Shown here: positions 15,201 through 26,953 of the stretch, one piece after another | Layout of the letters: every line of letters starts with the position of its first letter | Position numbering within the stretch: the first letter of the stretch is position 1 | DNA from: Heliocidaris erythrogramma | Lineage: Eukaryota > Echinodermata > Echinoidea > Camarodonta > Echinometridae | Reading direction: 5' to 3' | DNA: 64,000 nucleotides | Assembly (NCBI GenBank): GCA_025617745.1 | Contig: CM046853.1 | Span: 48,910,934-48,974,933 of the forward strand | The notes under the pieces: model-generated | The model's input: the letters and a program-made list of their open reading frames with translations, nothing else | What the model was told of the DNA's origin: nothing | The model's database searches: none | Position numbers and translations under genes: made by a program

Positions 15201-16100
15201 GATTTTACATGAAATTATTTCCTTATTAATTTTTTGCGAGAATCACTGTTACGTTTGTATAACTATGATAGCATTCAAGAACAAACATTCTCCCGATAAA
15301 TCACAAAAAGAATTGACAATTAGTATGACACAATAAGATTTCTCTTAGATTAGGTCTCTAAATATATTTCATTTTAATATTCCTTGAAAAGCCTTTTGTG
15401 TTTCAAATTTCATTTTTTGATGTACTAGTTTTTGTTTCAAATAAGTGTATTGGTTCACTTTTTGATACTCCAATATTTTCTTTGCTGTATTCATTTTCGT
15501 TTAAAGGACGAGAGAGAAAGAGCGAGAGAGAGGGGAGGGGCGTAAGATGGTGAAAATTTCACAAGCAAAGTAAAAAAAGGAAGGAAGAACGAAAAGTTTA
15601 TTGCACTTTTACCAATAAAAGATATTTTCTCTCTTCTGACCTGTCCCTATAAGCTCAAGAATATACGTCATGTAGGCTAATATTTTATTGAAAATTTGTG
15701 AATTATCCAGAGAAGGATATTGCGTAATTGAATAGCTTAAATACATAATCGATATGTTATGGCGATTGATGGCATTCGAAGTAGATATTTTTTTACTATC
15801 TTCTTTGCCGGTGCAAGAAATGGTTTTGTCCCCAGCACGCAAGTCTCTCTCTCTTTCTCTCTCTTGATATACAGCATTGTACAGGGTAACTTTTAAAAAT
15901 CCTGACATCGCTATAAAGCAGTATTTATTTCTCACACTTTGCGGCTGAACTTTCAATTCTATGATAAGCCTACAAACCTAAGTTACCCCATAGGCAATCT
16001 TGCGATATCTTTTCCTCTCCTTCCATGCTTTCTATATGACTGTACATAAATAAGTAAATATATATATATATTTATATATAATGTGAAAGGAAATGAGAGA
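9258..16100. other. Non-coding sequence, no gene supported
   Basis: There is no exon with both good splice sites and coding character. A perfect TGACGTCA (CRE-type) palindrome lies at 11394-11401. A C-run lies at about 14612-14627, a GA-rich tract at 15506-15540, and a CT-rich tract at 15843-15864. The 115-codon open frames at 13823 (plus) and 15609 (minus) are not recognised as proteins. Upstream exons of the plus-strand gene could be hidden here. Confidence 0.4.
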
Positions 16101-16280
16101 ATAATGGTTGCGTAACTTAAATCAAAGTTCCCCAGAGCTGTCCTCCCTCGTCAGTCTTTCAGTCATTCTTCATGGTGAAGATCAAGGTTATCAAACAATG
16201 AAGTTGCCAAAGCTGTTGCATATGTTATTTCTTTACAATTATATATATACATACACACGCACACACACACACACACACAC

Positions 16281-16472
16281 AGTCTTGTATTGCTTTATTT
16301 CCGAGGACAAGTATTGTTCCTCTATTGTTCCTCCGTCCTCGGACAGTATAAAGTGCAAATTCATTGTTCGACGTTCGAGGACTATTGTCCGGCTTCCGAG
16401 GACCATTGTTGTCATGATTTTTTTTGTTCTCTGTCCGAAAATGTCCTCGGTCATACTGCTAAACACGCCCAC
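16281..16472 (-). repeat. CCGAGGAC repeat block, copy A, flanked by CA microsatellites
   Basis: Read on the minus strand it is the same block as at 46590 and 46811: GTCCGAGGACATTTTCGGAC, then CAATGGTCCTCGGAAGCCGG, CAATAGTCCTCGAACGTCGA and TCCGAGGAC...GGAACAATAG. It is bounded by (AC)n at 16254-16280 and 16471-16492. Open frames through it in either strand are incidental. Confidence 0.8.
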
Positions 16473-16515
16473 ACACACACACACACACACACATGTGAAA
16501 AGTGAATAAAGTGAA

Positions 16516-17006
16516 TTAGAGAAATAATTTGCATAGTTAAATTCATTGTTCCTCCTTACTGACTTCCTTTTGTGGAAATAACTGCAGGGATTGCAAAAAC
16601 TGTCTCCGTCGGGAGTCGAACCCGGGTCTTTGGCACTGTACGCCAGCGCCTTAACCACTAGACCACTAGACCACGGAGACAGGTTTGAGTGGTATTTGGC
16701 TACACCAGGTACAAATACCGACAGGCAGCCCCTGCAACCCCTTTGCAGTTAATTTATTCCTTTTCTTTGAGGGACAGGGGAGTATTGAACAATGAAAAGC
16801 CGCGTGCCTAGCTATAGATCCATGGCGGATTCATATATTAGAATTAATTAATTATTTACAATGTGTGAGAAATTTGTTCTAACACTATAGCATCGGCAAC
16901 TCTCGTGGGTAAATTTACATAATGTGAGCAATCAAATGAATTGAATAAGAGAAATAATTTGCGTAGCTAAATTCATTGTTCCTCCTTACTGACTTCCTTT
17001 TTGTGG
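16516..17006 (+). repeat. 61-bp direct repeat flanking the tRNA-like insertion
   Basis: AGAGAAATAATTTGC, then AAATTCATTGTTCCTCCTTA and CTGACTTCC, occurs at 16516-16576 and again at 16946-17006 with two or three differences. The 369 bases between contain the tRNA-like sequence. Confidence 0.8.
16602..16680 (-). tRNA. tRNA-like sequence (tRNA pseudogene or SINE head)
   Basis: On the minus strand the ends GTCTCCG and CGGAGAC form a perfect 7-bp acceptor stem. GGTTCGACTCC is a good B box, and TGGTCTAGTGGTTAAGGC fits the A box and D arm. GGTCTAGT is duplicated in the D arm, making it too long. If one copy is removed, a cloverleaf forms with T33 and an ACA anticodon, which is not a usual anticodon; the outer anticodon-stem and T-stem pairs mismatch. 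A T5 run follows at once, as in a Pol III terminator. The damaged D arm argues against a working tRNA. Confidence 0.55.
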
Positions 17007-17194
17007 AACTCTCTCTCTCTCTGTATAATTACGAGAGGAATTGAAATTAAAATTGTGAGAGAAATGTCAACGGCTCATTGTTTGATAATCTTGATCTTCA
17101 CCATGAGGAATGAATAAAGGACTGACGAGGGATATTGTAGGTAATGTGTGTGAGCAAACATGAAGCCGGGTATTAATTACCAACATGAATCTAA

Positions 17195-17690
17195 AATTAG
17201 TCCTCCAAGGGCAAGTCCACTCTGACATTTAGTTGATTGTAATAACGCATCAAATATGCAGTGGCGTATCCAAGGGGCGCAACAGGCGCGCGCCCCCCTA
17301 TTGGCCGTCGTAAAAAAAAAGATAGCACTATATAGCACTATTTTGCATCTCAGCCCTTCTTCAGAAGCAAAAATTTGTCCCCATGACGGCGATCAATAAT
17401 TCCTGGCGCCCCCCCCCCCCCTATTGGGAAATCCTGGATACGCCGCGGAAATATGCGAGGAACGGAATCTGTTCAACAGATTAGTAAAAGTTTGAGCAAA
17501 ATCTCATAAGAAAGAAGAAAGTTATGAATTTTTGAAGCTGTAACCAATCAAACACAAATTGACAATATTTTGGCGTATTTTGGAAGTCTTTTCCTATTTG
17601 CTTTGTACTAAAAATTTCATAAATAACCATTTTCTCACGTGAAGAACATTGTACTACACTCAATTTCATTGAAAATAACCTGAGAGCATC
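17195..17690. mobile_element. Degenerate copy of the TTAA palindromic element family
   Basis: AAGGGCAAGTCCACTCTGAC...AGTTGATTG, then AGTTTGAGCAAAATCTCA, AGAAAGTTATGAATTTTTGA and AATCAAACACAAATTGAC follow the left-half order of the elements at 30095 and 36449. The right half is not clear. It is split by the small element at 17260-17448. Confidence 0.5.
17260..17448. mobile_element. Small hAT-type element (189 bp) with perfect 8-bp target duplication
   Basis: The ends AGTGGCGTATCC and, inverted, CGCGGCGTATCC match. AAATATGC is duplicated exactly at 17252-17259 and 17449-17456, and an 8-bp duplication is typical of hAT transposons. The inside is C-rich near both ends, with no coding capacity. 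It sits within an older TTAA-family element, giving a relative age. Confidence 0.8.
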
Positions 17691-17881
17691 ATACTGATCA
17701 AGTACTTAATTAGTAATTATTGGAATAAGAAAATCCGACATTCTTACACTTTTCTTAGCAATAAAAGTAGGTGATTGAAATTTCTTTTTAACTGATTCCA
17801 AAGCTCAAATAATATGATTTGTATTCAGTGCAGCAGAATAATATTGTTGTGCAATGGTTTTTCGTCGGTAAATTCACATTT

Positions 17882-17900
17882 ATCTCTCTCTCTCTCTCGT
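17882..17900. repeat. CT microsatellite
   Basis: A short TCTCTCTC run. Confidence 0.9.
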
Positions 17901-18092
17901 TCTCTCCCTCTGTGATATTCTAAATATGGTGAAATAATTAAATTGCTGATTTAAAAATAAAATGCCTGTGCCATTTCTGAAGACTTTCCGTAATAAGTCT
18001 AACTAGTTAAAAACGAAAGCCACCTTGACGCTCATTGTGCTGAATGGTAAAATATGAATGCCATGACGTAGCCAGAGTGAATAGAGAGGCCT

Positions 18093-18261
18093 GGGGGTGT
18101 TTCATAAAGCTGTTCGTAAGTTACGCACAACTTTACGCACGACTGGTGATCAGTTCTTGTGCTAAATGATTGAGAATCTGATTAGTGTAGCACCCAAGAA
18201 CATGTTCCAGTCGTTCGTAAAGTCATTCGTAACTTTACGAACAGCTTTATGAAACACCCCC
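18093..18261. mobile_element. Foldback MITE with GGGTGTTTCATAAAGC ends
   Basis: GGGTGTTTCATAAAGCTGTT at the left is exactly inverted at the right (AACAGCTTTATGAAACACCC). The pairing continues with CGTAAGTTACG against CGTAACTTTACG. CCTGG on both sides may be a target duplication. It lies about 340 bases before the exon at 18606. Confidence 0.8.
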
Positions 18262-18605
18262 CTGGTCCAAATCAAACCATATGCCATTTTTTTTTGGCTT
18301 ATACTCGTAGTTATGTTTCTCGGGAAGGTGATGAAGCAGTACTTCGTGTTGATTTCATTATTTTAAATCAATGTAACTTCTTTTTAGAAGGACACATTTT
18401 TTTGTCATTTGTGAATTTTATCATCATCGTAATCAGAGTAATATAGCGATAAACGACGCCGTGTGTCATGGTTTGATGTATTTGTTCGTAATTGCCATTC
18501 GCAAAATACTCATATTTCATCAAATGTGGTCATTCAATGTTAAAGATACCGTCTCCTTAGCTAATACAATGTTTTCTGTGTTTTTTTTCTTCTTCCATTT
18601 AACAG

Positions 18606-18679
18606 TGGGTAAAAGAACACAAACAGAATCAGCAGGAGAAGAAGTCTTTGATTTTAATGTGCCAGATGACTCCCAAAAG
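18606..18679 (+). CDS. Internal exon of an unrecognised plus-strand gene
   Basis: A long T/C tract ending in TTTAACAG precedes the exon, and AAG|GTGAGT follows. The exon is 74 bases: two bases finishing a codon from an unseen upstream exon, then GKRTQTESAGEEVFDFNVPDDSQK. The peptide is acidic and low in structure, so probably a disordered linker. It ends in phase 0 and joins the exon at 28831. I do not recognise the family. The evidence is the very good splice sites, the open frame and the phase match. Confidence 0.6.
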
Positions 18680-19061
18680 GTGAGTGGCGGCTAAAATCAT
18701 TTTATTTCAGTTGTGTAAAAACATCATTTGTTTTTCAAATGCAAGATGTTCACTATCTTGGTAAAATGCAGCGATTTCTATCTACCATGTTTATCATGCA
18801 CATGTTATATTTAATATCATAATATCGTTTGACATTCTTGACGAAGAAAATATATTCATGGATTTATAAGCCTTTTAAACACCAAATTAAAGTACATTTA
18901 CCATAGCGGTCTATGTAACTTAAAACTGACATAAACTTAAAATCAAAGTATCGTGTCAATTTATTCAAAAATAATTTCAGGCAAAGATAGGTTCCAGCAA
19001 CACATTAAAACAAAGAGAAATAGCATTGTACTATATTAGTTTGCATTGCGTTTGAAAGATC

Positions 19062-19213
19062 TTAAAGGTTGTTAAATTTGTTACAATTATTATGCAGCAA
19101 TTTAGATATAAATCCAAAGAGGATGAAGTTGTTGATGTTGTAGGTGACGATCAAAGTCAGGTAGTTACACGTAGTGGTAGAATAGTTAAAAATCCTATAC
19201 GTTTAGTACTTTA
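19062..19213 (+). mobile_element. Possible C-terminal remnant of an LTR-retrotransposon pol gene
   Basis: The open frame ends EVVDVVGDDQSQVVTRSGR then IVKNPIRLVL and a stop. A TRSGR.hK.P.RL tail is common at the end of LTR-retrotransposon polyproteins. Only about 48 codons remain. The frame also begins just after an AG (TTATGCAG) in phase 0 with the exon ending at 18679, so it could be spliced as an alternative exon, which I consider less likely. Confidence 0.45.
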
Positions 19214-21945
19214 GTTGTATTTACACTGTATATATATATTTATAGTTGTTTGTTGAATGTTTTGTTGAGAAATGTTGTTTACTGTGTAAATTATATACCC
19301 ATGTATATGTATTCAATATACAATTTATATTATTGTAATTATGTTGGTCTCTGATACCCCAAAAGGGGTCGATAGAGTGAATAACATCTTACTTATGTTA
19401 TCTTATTTTATTTGCAAGTTTACGAAATCTATTTTCTGTGTCCCAAACAATCGTTTAGACTTACACTTTTATATATTCAAATTGCAAGAGATAATAAAGG
19501 TGTCAATATCATGACCCCTTTTTCCTAAAAAAAATGAATGCACTTCAACGAATTGATGACAGTTGCGAACAACAAGGTGGGAAAAAACAAACAAAGTAGA
19601 ATCAACTCATTCATGACATGACACTTGACAAAAATATCTCATATGACTGAAATACGACCTGCCATTTGTTTGTATGATTATTTGATCGAGATACATTTCA
19701 TGTCTGTGTCTGTCTCGCCAAGAGGTGCTTGACGATGTCGTAATTGCAATCATACACTTCGTACGAACGGGTGACGAGAGTAGGGGAATACAAATTGCCT
19801 GATTGGCCTCTCCCATCCCTATGAACACACTCCAACATAATCGAGAGGTGTGGTAATCTCGTATTAAGCGCTGCTTTGGGGGTAATAAAGCCGGAAAACT
19901 TCCGTATGCGTTTCCTTTCATGAGCATCTCTCTTCATTGATTGGTTCTAATGAAGTTCCATGTTTTGCGAAGTTGGCCCCCATCGCAGTCATTCGACACG
20001 GGGGTGATACTATTGCCAACCCGGTGACATACATCCACTCTTTGATTACACCCTTCACTGACGCCCGCCAAGTCAAACATATAACGTTTCTGTCTCAAGG
20101 CTGCGTGTCTTCTAGTGTTTACCATCTCAGACCGCCAACCCCTTAGACCTTGGCAATGCTTTGGGTGGACAAAAAAGGGTGAAGTGTGGTGGAGAAACAG
20201 CGCGGCAGGGTTATATTATCATTCTGTAATTTGATGGATTGTGACAGTCACAGGGCCAACAATCGTTTTAAAGCTATGTTCTGGGCGAAAAAAGGGGGAA
20301 GCTACTCCAGACAATAGCCTTCAAGGCTGCTTTAGAAATCAGCTCAGTCAGTAATACAGCTTACAATGTCTTTTAAACGAATTTGTCTTTCATGTGATAC
20401 TTGGCCTGTACCGCGGAAAGGAAACGGAGGTGAGCGCAAAAGCACTTAGCGAAGAAAGCAGGCTTCGACGGAAATACTGTTGAAGCGTAGAGCTGCCTCT
20501 TACTTAGACTTAGGCGAGGTGGCGAAATCTTCTCAAGACAGTCATTACCTGCCACCGTTCTGCAAGGAACGATTAAGTGGTCCATGACGTTTTCTTGACA
20601 TGAATCAACAGAAATTATTCCTGCCAGGTCAGGAAAATGTATCACAGCAAAATGTTTCTTGGGCTATAAGCTAACATTACACTTGAAGAAACATGGAATA
20701 AAATGAAAAACGGGTGGAATACAATCAACTCTGACTGGTAGATATATAAATCTACCGCTTTTCATAATGAACTTGATGTATAAAAATTACAAAAAACAAT
20801 GAATGAGAAGATAATATTCATAAAACTATTTGGTTTTGTTTGTTGTTGTTTTGGTTTGTTTGTTTGTTTGTTTGTTTGTTTTTTTTTTGGGGGGTGGGCT
20901 ATCTCAACATTTATATGGCATTTGGGATTAGTCTAGCGTCATTTCCAGGAAAAGGTAAATATTTGATAAAAGATTTTTTTTTTTAAAGCAGTAATCCACT
21001 CGGGTTTTCGAGAACCTTGTGCTACCTTTAAAAATCGGATACCAACCCCGATCCCAACCGTGCACTGGTTGATCGATAGTGAGTATTTTGATCTTCACTC
21101 TTTTGGCGGGCTTTGTCGATTCGGAACGATTCACTTTCTGTGCACCTGCGGCTTTTAACCATCAGCATAGGTGTTTAGTATCATGAATAAAAAGTAAACA
21201 AAATCATCAGGTGGGGGAGAACGAGAACCACTGACACTGTAGGGGCAATGAACTGGTGGCAAGAAGGTAAACTTCAGGTAGAATTCAATTCAGTTCAATT
21301 CAATAAGGGTTTGTCAGGTACATGCTTGGCACTACAAGAGACCGAATTGTACGTGTTGTACAGTAGGCCTAATCAACATACCATATTGATACAAAATGTT
21401 AATAAATTGTAGACTACACTGCGAGAGATATTGAAAATCATTCACAATTGTTAGTTCTTTGTTGAATGGCATACCCTGACTAAAATGACAACACAGCGCT
21501 GAATATCACATATCTTAAATATATTGAAGGCGGTCAGTGGGGGTGCATGCTACACTAGTGGGCCATATTGTTCCGATTTTAACCCCCCCCCCCCCAAAAA
21601 AAAAAAAAAAAAAAAAAAATCTTTGCTTTTAACTCAGCTGGTATACCCTTTTTCTCAAATCCATAGACAGATATCATTTACTTATAATATTTGTAGACTT
21701 TAACACCCAGCGCGAATTGTACAAGGTAGTAATGGATTCTCCGGTCACTTTCTTACCACAACTCAGCAATAGACTTCAAGGGGAATGTGTCCGTCACCCT
21801 GTAATCTAGTTACTGCATTGTCTATCATGGTTACACCACTGGATATGTTACTTGTGGAAAGCATCAATGTCATAAATTCAGATACATATACGTAGATGTT
21901 ATGAACACTAACCCTCTCTTGGACATATTATGACATCGTCAACTA
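19214..21945. other. Non-coding sequence, no gene supported
   Basis: TTTG repeats lie at 20856-20880 and a C/A homopolymer junction at 21583-21620. A GC-richer stretch at 19690-20150 has open frames on both strands but no recognisable protein. Nothing else is identified. Confidence 0.45.
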
Positions 21946-21947
21946 TA

Positions 21948-22887
21948 CAGTGCATCCCAGCAAAAAGTTAACAGTTCGAAAAACTCTCCCCAAATAAATG
22001 TTTTAAAATATTTTATGGAGATTTTCATTTTCAGGTTAGGGGCTCTTCTATCACACGACACCAAGATATCTAGCAATATTCTACGCTTGAGTGAGCAAAA
22101 GCCAATTTTGTGAAGGGGTGCAAAATCCAAACTTGACAAGAATTGATATTGGCTCTGGCCGGTATCAGCTAATCTGAGAGTCATGAAAAGGCTTATAAAT
22201 TTCCATTTTCTGATCAATAAAAGACAGTTTATGAAATAACAAGCTTTGTTCTCCGTATATCCTTACAAATTCCATCAACATCTTATGCTTGAGTGAGCAA
22301 TTAAGTACTTTGTTGAGTGGTTCAAAATGCTCACTCAACCATAAAGTTTTGATGGGATATATCAGGACATACAATGAAAAAAATCTGTTCTTTCATAAAT
22401 TGTCTTTTATTGATCAGAATATGACAATTTCTAAGCCTTTTCCTGACTGTCAAATTTGCTGATACCAGCCAGAATGGACAAACAAACATTTGTTTTGCTC
22501 ACTCAAGCGTAAAATATTGTGAGATATTTTGGTGGATTTTGATAGAAGAGACTCCAAGCTGTCCACAGGTATGAAAATTTCCTGAAAATATTTTGAAATA
22601 CTTAATTGGGGAGACTTTTTTCAACTGTCAATTCTAAAACAGTTCTCAACTTTGTTGAGACCAGCCAGAACAAATACCAATTCTTGTCAAGTCTGAATTT
22701 TGCACCCTTTCAAAAAAGTGCATGGCTTTTGACCACTCAAGCATAATGACTAGTCAGATTTTTTTGGTGATATTGCATAGGAGGGACCCTAAATTATCTA
22801 CAAGAATAGAAATTTATTGAAAATATTCTGAAATATCTATATTTTGGGAGACTTTTTAAACTGTTAACTACTTTGGGGGACGCACTG
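21948..22887. mobile_element. TA-flanked TIR element (940 bp), Tc1/mariner-like ends
   Basis: CAGTGCATCCCAGCAAAAAG then TTAACAGTT is inverted at the right end (CAGTGCGTCCCCCAAAGTAG then TTAACAGTT on the minus strand). TA lies on both sides (21946-21947 and 22888-22889). Inside, motifs such as CACTCAAGC...TTATG, CTTTTATTGATCAG and GAGACTTTTT recur in both orientations, so it is built of nested inverted copies. It has no transposase. Confidence 0.75.
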
Positions 22888-23102
22888 TATAAACGATTTT
22901 ATTTTTGTATTCGGATGCATAATTGTAATACGCCTTTCAAGCTTCAATTTTATCTATTTCTTCTTCCTCAATAAAAAAAGTGATGTGTAACATTAAATAT
23001 AGATACACGAGAATACATTGCAAATAAAAATGAATAGCATCCAAGAAAAAAAGTACAAGGACTTTTTTACATGGCGATATAAACCAAGAACAATAATTGA
23101 GT

Positions 23103-23160
23103 AATGAACAGGAGGAGTCAACATAGCGAAGGAGTCAACATAGCGAAGGAGTCAACAAGA
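23103..23160 (+). repeat. 17-bp tandem repeat (GGAGTCAACATAGCGAA), about 2.7 units
   Basis: Three consecutive GAGTCAACA units are visible, two with the full ATAGCGAAG spacer. Confidence 0.85.
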
Positions 23161-23915
23161 CTCGGAAACGACTTTCACCATGTTCACTTGACCAATCTAT
23201 AAACAATTTTGGTACATAATTCTATCAAGCACTAGATGTGTGGAACTCAATACCCATAGAGATCCGTAACATTAAGTCACTTCTTTCCTTCAAAAGGACC
23301 GTGAAAGAATTGATGTATAAGAGAGAAACTTCTCATCTGGGTAAGTGGGTATTGGTACATCATGAATACTAATCCCTCTCATTGGGGTAATTTAAACCAC
23401 ATTTATTACTGGACGCAACATCATCCTTGTGCGGCTTATCCCTTGGTCGTCATCAGAATATACGAAACGCGTAACACCCCTGTTGTAAACCGTGAATGTA
23501 CTATGAGTAGTGTAATATTCTAGTAGCTTATTTTGGTATACTTGGATGACAACTTGAACAGATAGGCATCTCCCCGCCCCCTCTCCTCCACCCCCACCCC
23601 CTCCTCCCCTTCCCTTTTCCCTCTCATTCTTTGTCCTCTCACTCTATTGTTATTATAAGTTTATATTTTACATCTGTGTATTTCTTTCTTCTAATTCTTA
23701 TCATACATTTTATTTAGGCTTTATTTGAACAACCCCTGCATGTGTCTTTTTGCTGGAAGAGAAAAAATGCATATATTTGGGGTCTTATTATAGTTGTCAA
23801 GTGTTTTGTATGATTTATGCACCATTTTTTATTTGACTTGTAAATAATTGTATTGCTGTTAGTATGCAGAAATAACAATAAATAGATAAATGATTAAATA
23901 AATAAATATATACAT
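23160..23915 (+). mobile_element. 5'-truncated, dead non-LTR retrotransposon 3' end
   Basis: A degraded frame with an upstream in-frame stop reads VWNSIPIEIRNIKSLLSFKR then TVKELMYKR, the typical last residues of CR1/L2/jockey-type reverse transcriptase proteins (WNSLP.EIRN...SLSSFKR). A C-rich 3' UTR (23570-23620) follows, and the end is an AATAAATAGATAAAT/TAAA repeat at 23875-23913, typical of the 3' tail. The 5' end is approximate. Confidence 0.75.
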
Positions 23916-26453
23916 ATATAAAATCCGTGGATAGCGATATCAGATCGTACCTCTCTCTGTCATGTTGGCTAGCAATAGTCTCCATCCAAATTAATGAACA
24001 CTGATGAAGAGAGAATCATTACCTCTTGTGCAGATTTTCCAGATAGCATTTGGTATAGGAAAAAACAGACACTGTGATCAAAGTCACACGTTAGCTTCAA
24101 AACACTACGAGCTTCCATCCATTCTGTTAGAGAAGCAATCAAACCTATAAAATGAAAGTGTAGTTTTGTGGTGTTTCAATCAAATTCACAGAGCCTCGAA
24201 CAAGGTCACACAGAGTTATTCATAATAAATTTATCGTTGGCGGATCAATGGAATGGAATGCAGTAGCTAAAAGAGTTTTTGTCATTGAATTCCTTTTAAT
24301 TTTCATTATGTAGCTCTCTTGCCATTGATATCACAAGTCAAAGCAAGGTTTCAATAACTGAAATTCACTCATTTTGAATTTCGCCTCCACATATTCCGGA
24401 ATATCTTAACGTGCATATGATGAAAATCTTAATACAGTGGCTATATTTTCCGACGGACGGTCATGCTGGGTAAAATCTCGGTCCGACTGTAACGGTGTAT
24501 TGAGTTCAAAATATCCTTGTTTATTATATACAAAACAAAGCTAGAGTCATAGAAAAATAGGAAAAAACTTCAATTTACCGATGTTCACTGCACTTCACAC
24601 TTGAAGTGGTGTGGAGCAAACCGGATAACCGTTAAATCACAATTTATCAACTCAAGTGTATGTCGAATCCCTTTGGTTTCGAGGACTCATCTAAATAAAA
24701 GAACCTCTTAGGGAGATGTCACAATATAAACATTATCACTCTTCTTTTATGACTTACATCTGCCAAATTCTAGCTAGCAGCTTAATTAATACAAGATTAA
24801 TCATACACTGGAACAAAAAATAGTGCCTCTTTCGTACAAAGTCCCTTCGAATATCCGCGTTAGCTAGTATCTGATAAGTACCGTGGAGTGCTCATAGCAA
24901 TTTGACTCACGCCCGGTTACGTAAAATGATATTTAGAAGTACGTTAATATTAATGTAATAATTTATATTAATTATGCCAACCCCTCCAAAATAAGATTCA
25001 GGAACATAACATTTAGTAATATCACCCATGACAGATTATAGTTCGGTAATATTCTCTATATTGCGTGATGAATGATCCTAGATTACTAAACAATGTTGCA
25101 GTAAAACATAAGTGCATCTGCTAACTGCGCTTAATGGAAAAGAATATGCTGCTTTGATTTGCAATACGAAAGTTTTTTCCCCTTAGGCCTTCTAGACACA
25201 AGGGTTTCGGGCCGCTTCGTGACAGGAATGGCCTGTTTTTTATATATTTTTTTTTGGTGTATTGCATTAATTCATCCTACACTTGAATGACAATAATTAT
25301 GTTATCAATCAACCTAATAATACATTCCCCATGCATCTAGTATAATTTGACGTCAGTGTGCAATCATACGCACCTGCGGCAGTGTAGAAATATCTATTTT
25401 GTTATACACTAGCACTTTTGTTTCAGTGATTAATAATATTCAATTATACTGCGGCAAGTACAGAAGATATTGATATAAGCACATTTTAAGTATTTGGAGT
25501 ATCAATCATTTGCTGCATATACAATGATGCGTATAAAATCCTGACAGACGGAGAGAATAGAGGGAAACAAGTGTTTTAGATAAAACTATTCAAAATCAAT
25601 ATCAATATCGTCAATTGTTTGATACAATCAAGGACTGGAAAGGCATCCATGTAATTCATTTGCCAGTGCTGCAAAGAAGACCGCTCCCTGCTGATAAACA
25701 ATTTCCATCTTCCGTAGCCTGTATACAGGAAGAAGGTTGCCAGATATTTTAAACTTCAGTGGTTCAAAGTACTCACGTATAAACTATAAATCAAGCTAGG
25801 TTCTTGCACGGCTTTGCATCTTTGGCCTTTGCATAACACTTTTCTATACTAGCCATCTTTATGGAGCAAAATGTTTACAGCGTTGAGAATAGCAATTTTC
25901 TCCTTAATTAGCCCGCAGAGACTGTAAATTGCCAGACCGTTTTTGTTTATTTTTCTCCAGATTTCTGATATTTAATATTTCTCCATAACATCGCGTATAT
26001 TTCAAATGACCTCAAAAAATGTCAGTGAGTGTGACCAAAGGTGTGATTTCCTGTGACGTCATAACGTCTTAAAATATACATTGAACAAAGTAAAAATGTT
26101 TTTATACAGAATACAGAACGGTTTGGTACAGGGTCATTAGGGTATTCTAGCAAGTCTAAGATGAGATTGAGAAAGATCACGATGGAAACAGAAATGTTTT
26201 CCAGATTTCTGGCCTGGCCAGTCATGTAGAGCTCACACGGGTGAAATAACTGTAATATTCACTGGTGATATCAAAATTGTCGTGATTACATGCACTCTAA
26301 ACTAGTTGGCTAAATTTTGACCCATTAGTGAGTAAAGTTTTACCCAGCATAGATGCATGTTCCCTTTTCCCCCAGTTTTTGGTAGACTTGTATCCAGCGT
26401 TTTCAGAGAGAAGATAAGGTTTTGATGCACCGATTTATGGCAATAAGTATGAT
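23916..26453. other. AT-rich non-coding sequence within intron, no gene seen
   Basis: This lies within the 18680-28830 intron of the plus-strand gene. No repeat family or exon is recognised. Confidence 0.5.
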
Positions 26454-26457
26454 TTAA

Positions 26458-26953
26458 AGGGATAGTTCACCCTGACAATAAGTTGGTTTTAATAAATGCA
26501 GAGAAACAAAAGATACATATCAGTGAAGGTTTGGCGAAAATCCGTTAAAGAATTATGGAGTTATGGATTTTTAAAGTTTTGATTTTGTGACGTCACATGC
26601 GAGCAGCTCCCCCATGTGTCATGTGATATAAATTCCAGAAAATGACATTTTCTCAGAAAAATAGAAATGGTGTTACTTGTGCAATCAATATAACATCTTA
26701 AACATCATTTCATACCCGCTCCTCTAAGAAAAATATCTTCAGTCATCATGAACCATTGAAAAATGGGAATTTATAGAATTTATATTACATGACGTATGGG
26801 GTAGCTGCTCGCATATGACGTCACAAATTTAAACCTTAAAACACCCATAACTCTCTTATTCCTTGATGGATTTTTGTCAAACCTTCACCAATATTTTTCT
26901 CTTATTTTTCTGCTTTTATTAAAACCAACTTATTGTCAGGGTGAACTATCCCT
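26458..26953. mobile_element. Palindromic MITE flanked by TTAA (496 bp)
   Basis: The left end AGGGATAGTTCACCCTGACA is inverted exactly at the right end. The arms stay complementary for over 150 bases, through AATAAGTTGGTTTTAATAAA, GTGAAGGTTTGGC and GACGTCACATGCGAGCAGCT. TTAA flanks both sides (26454-26457, 26954-26957), the target of piggyBac-type transposons. It has no coding capacity. Confidence 0.85.

Larger units (their letters stand above)
16147..17131. repeat. Region framed by ~57-bp inverted repeats
   Basis: The segment at 16147-16203 (CCTCGTCAGTCTTTCAG..., CATGGTGAAGATCAAGG..., ATCAAACAATGA) recurs inverted at 17075-17131 with a few mismatches. The interval holds CA repeats, a CCGAGGAC block, a tRNA-like sequence and a direct repeat. 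No transposase is visible. Confidence 0.65.

Noticed and set aside
15609..15956. 115-codon minus-strand open frame
   Set aside because: It passes through a CT microsatellite (RERERERD) and shows no protein family.
16108..16658. Open frames of 133 and 139 codons on opposite strands
   Set aside because: They translate CA/GT microsatellites and repeat copy A; both strands are open because the repeat lacks stops.
19607..20146. Overlapping open frames on both strands in a GC-richer patch
   Set aside because: No frame shows a known domain, and four frames are open at once, which points to base composition rather than coding.
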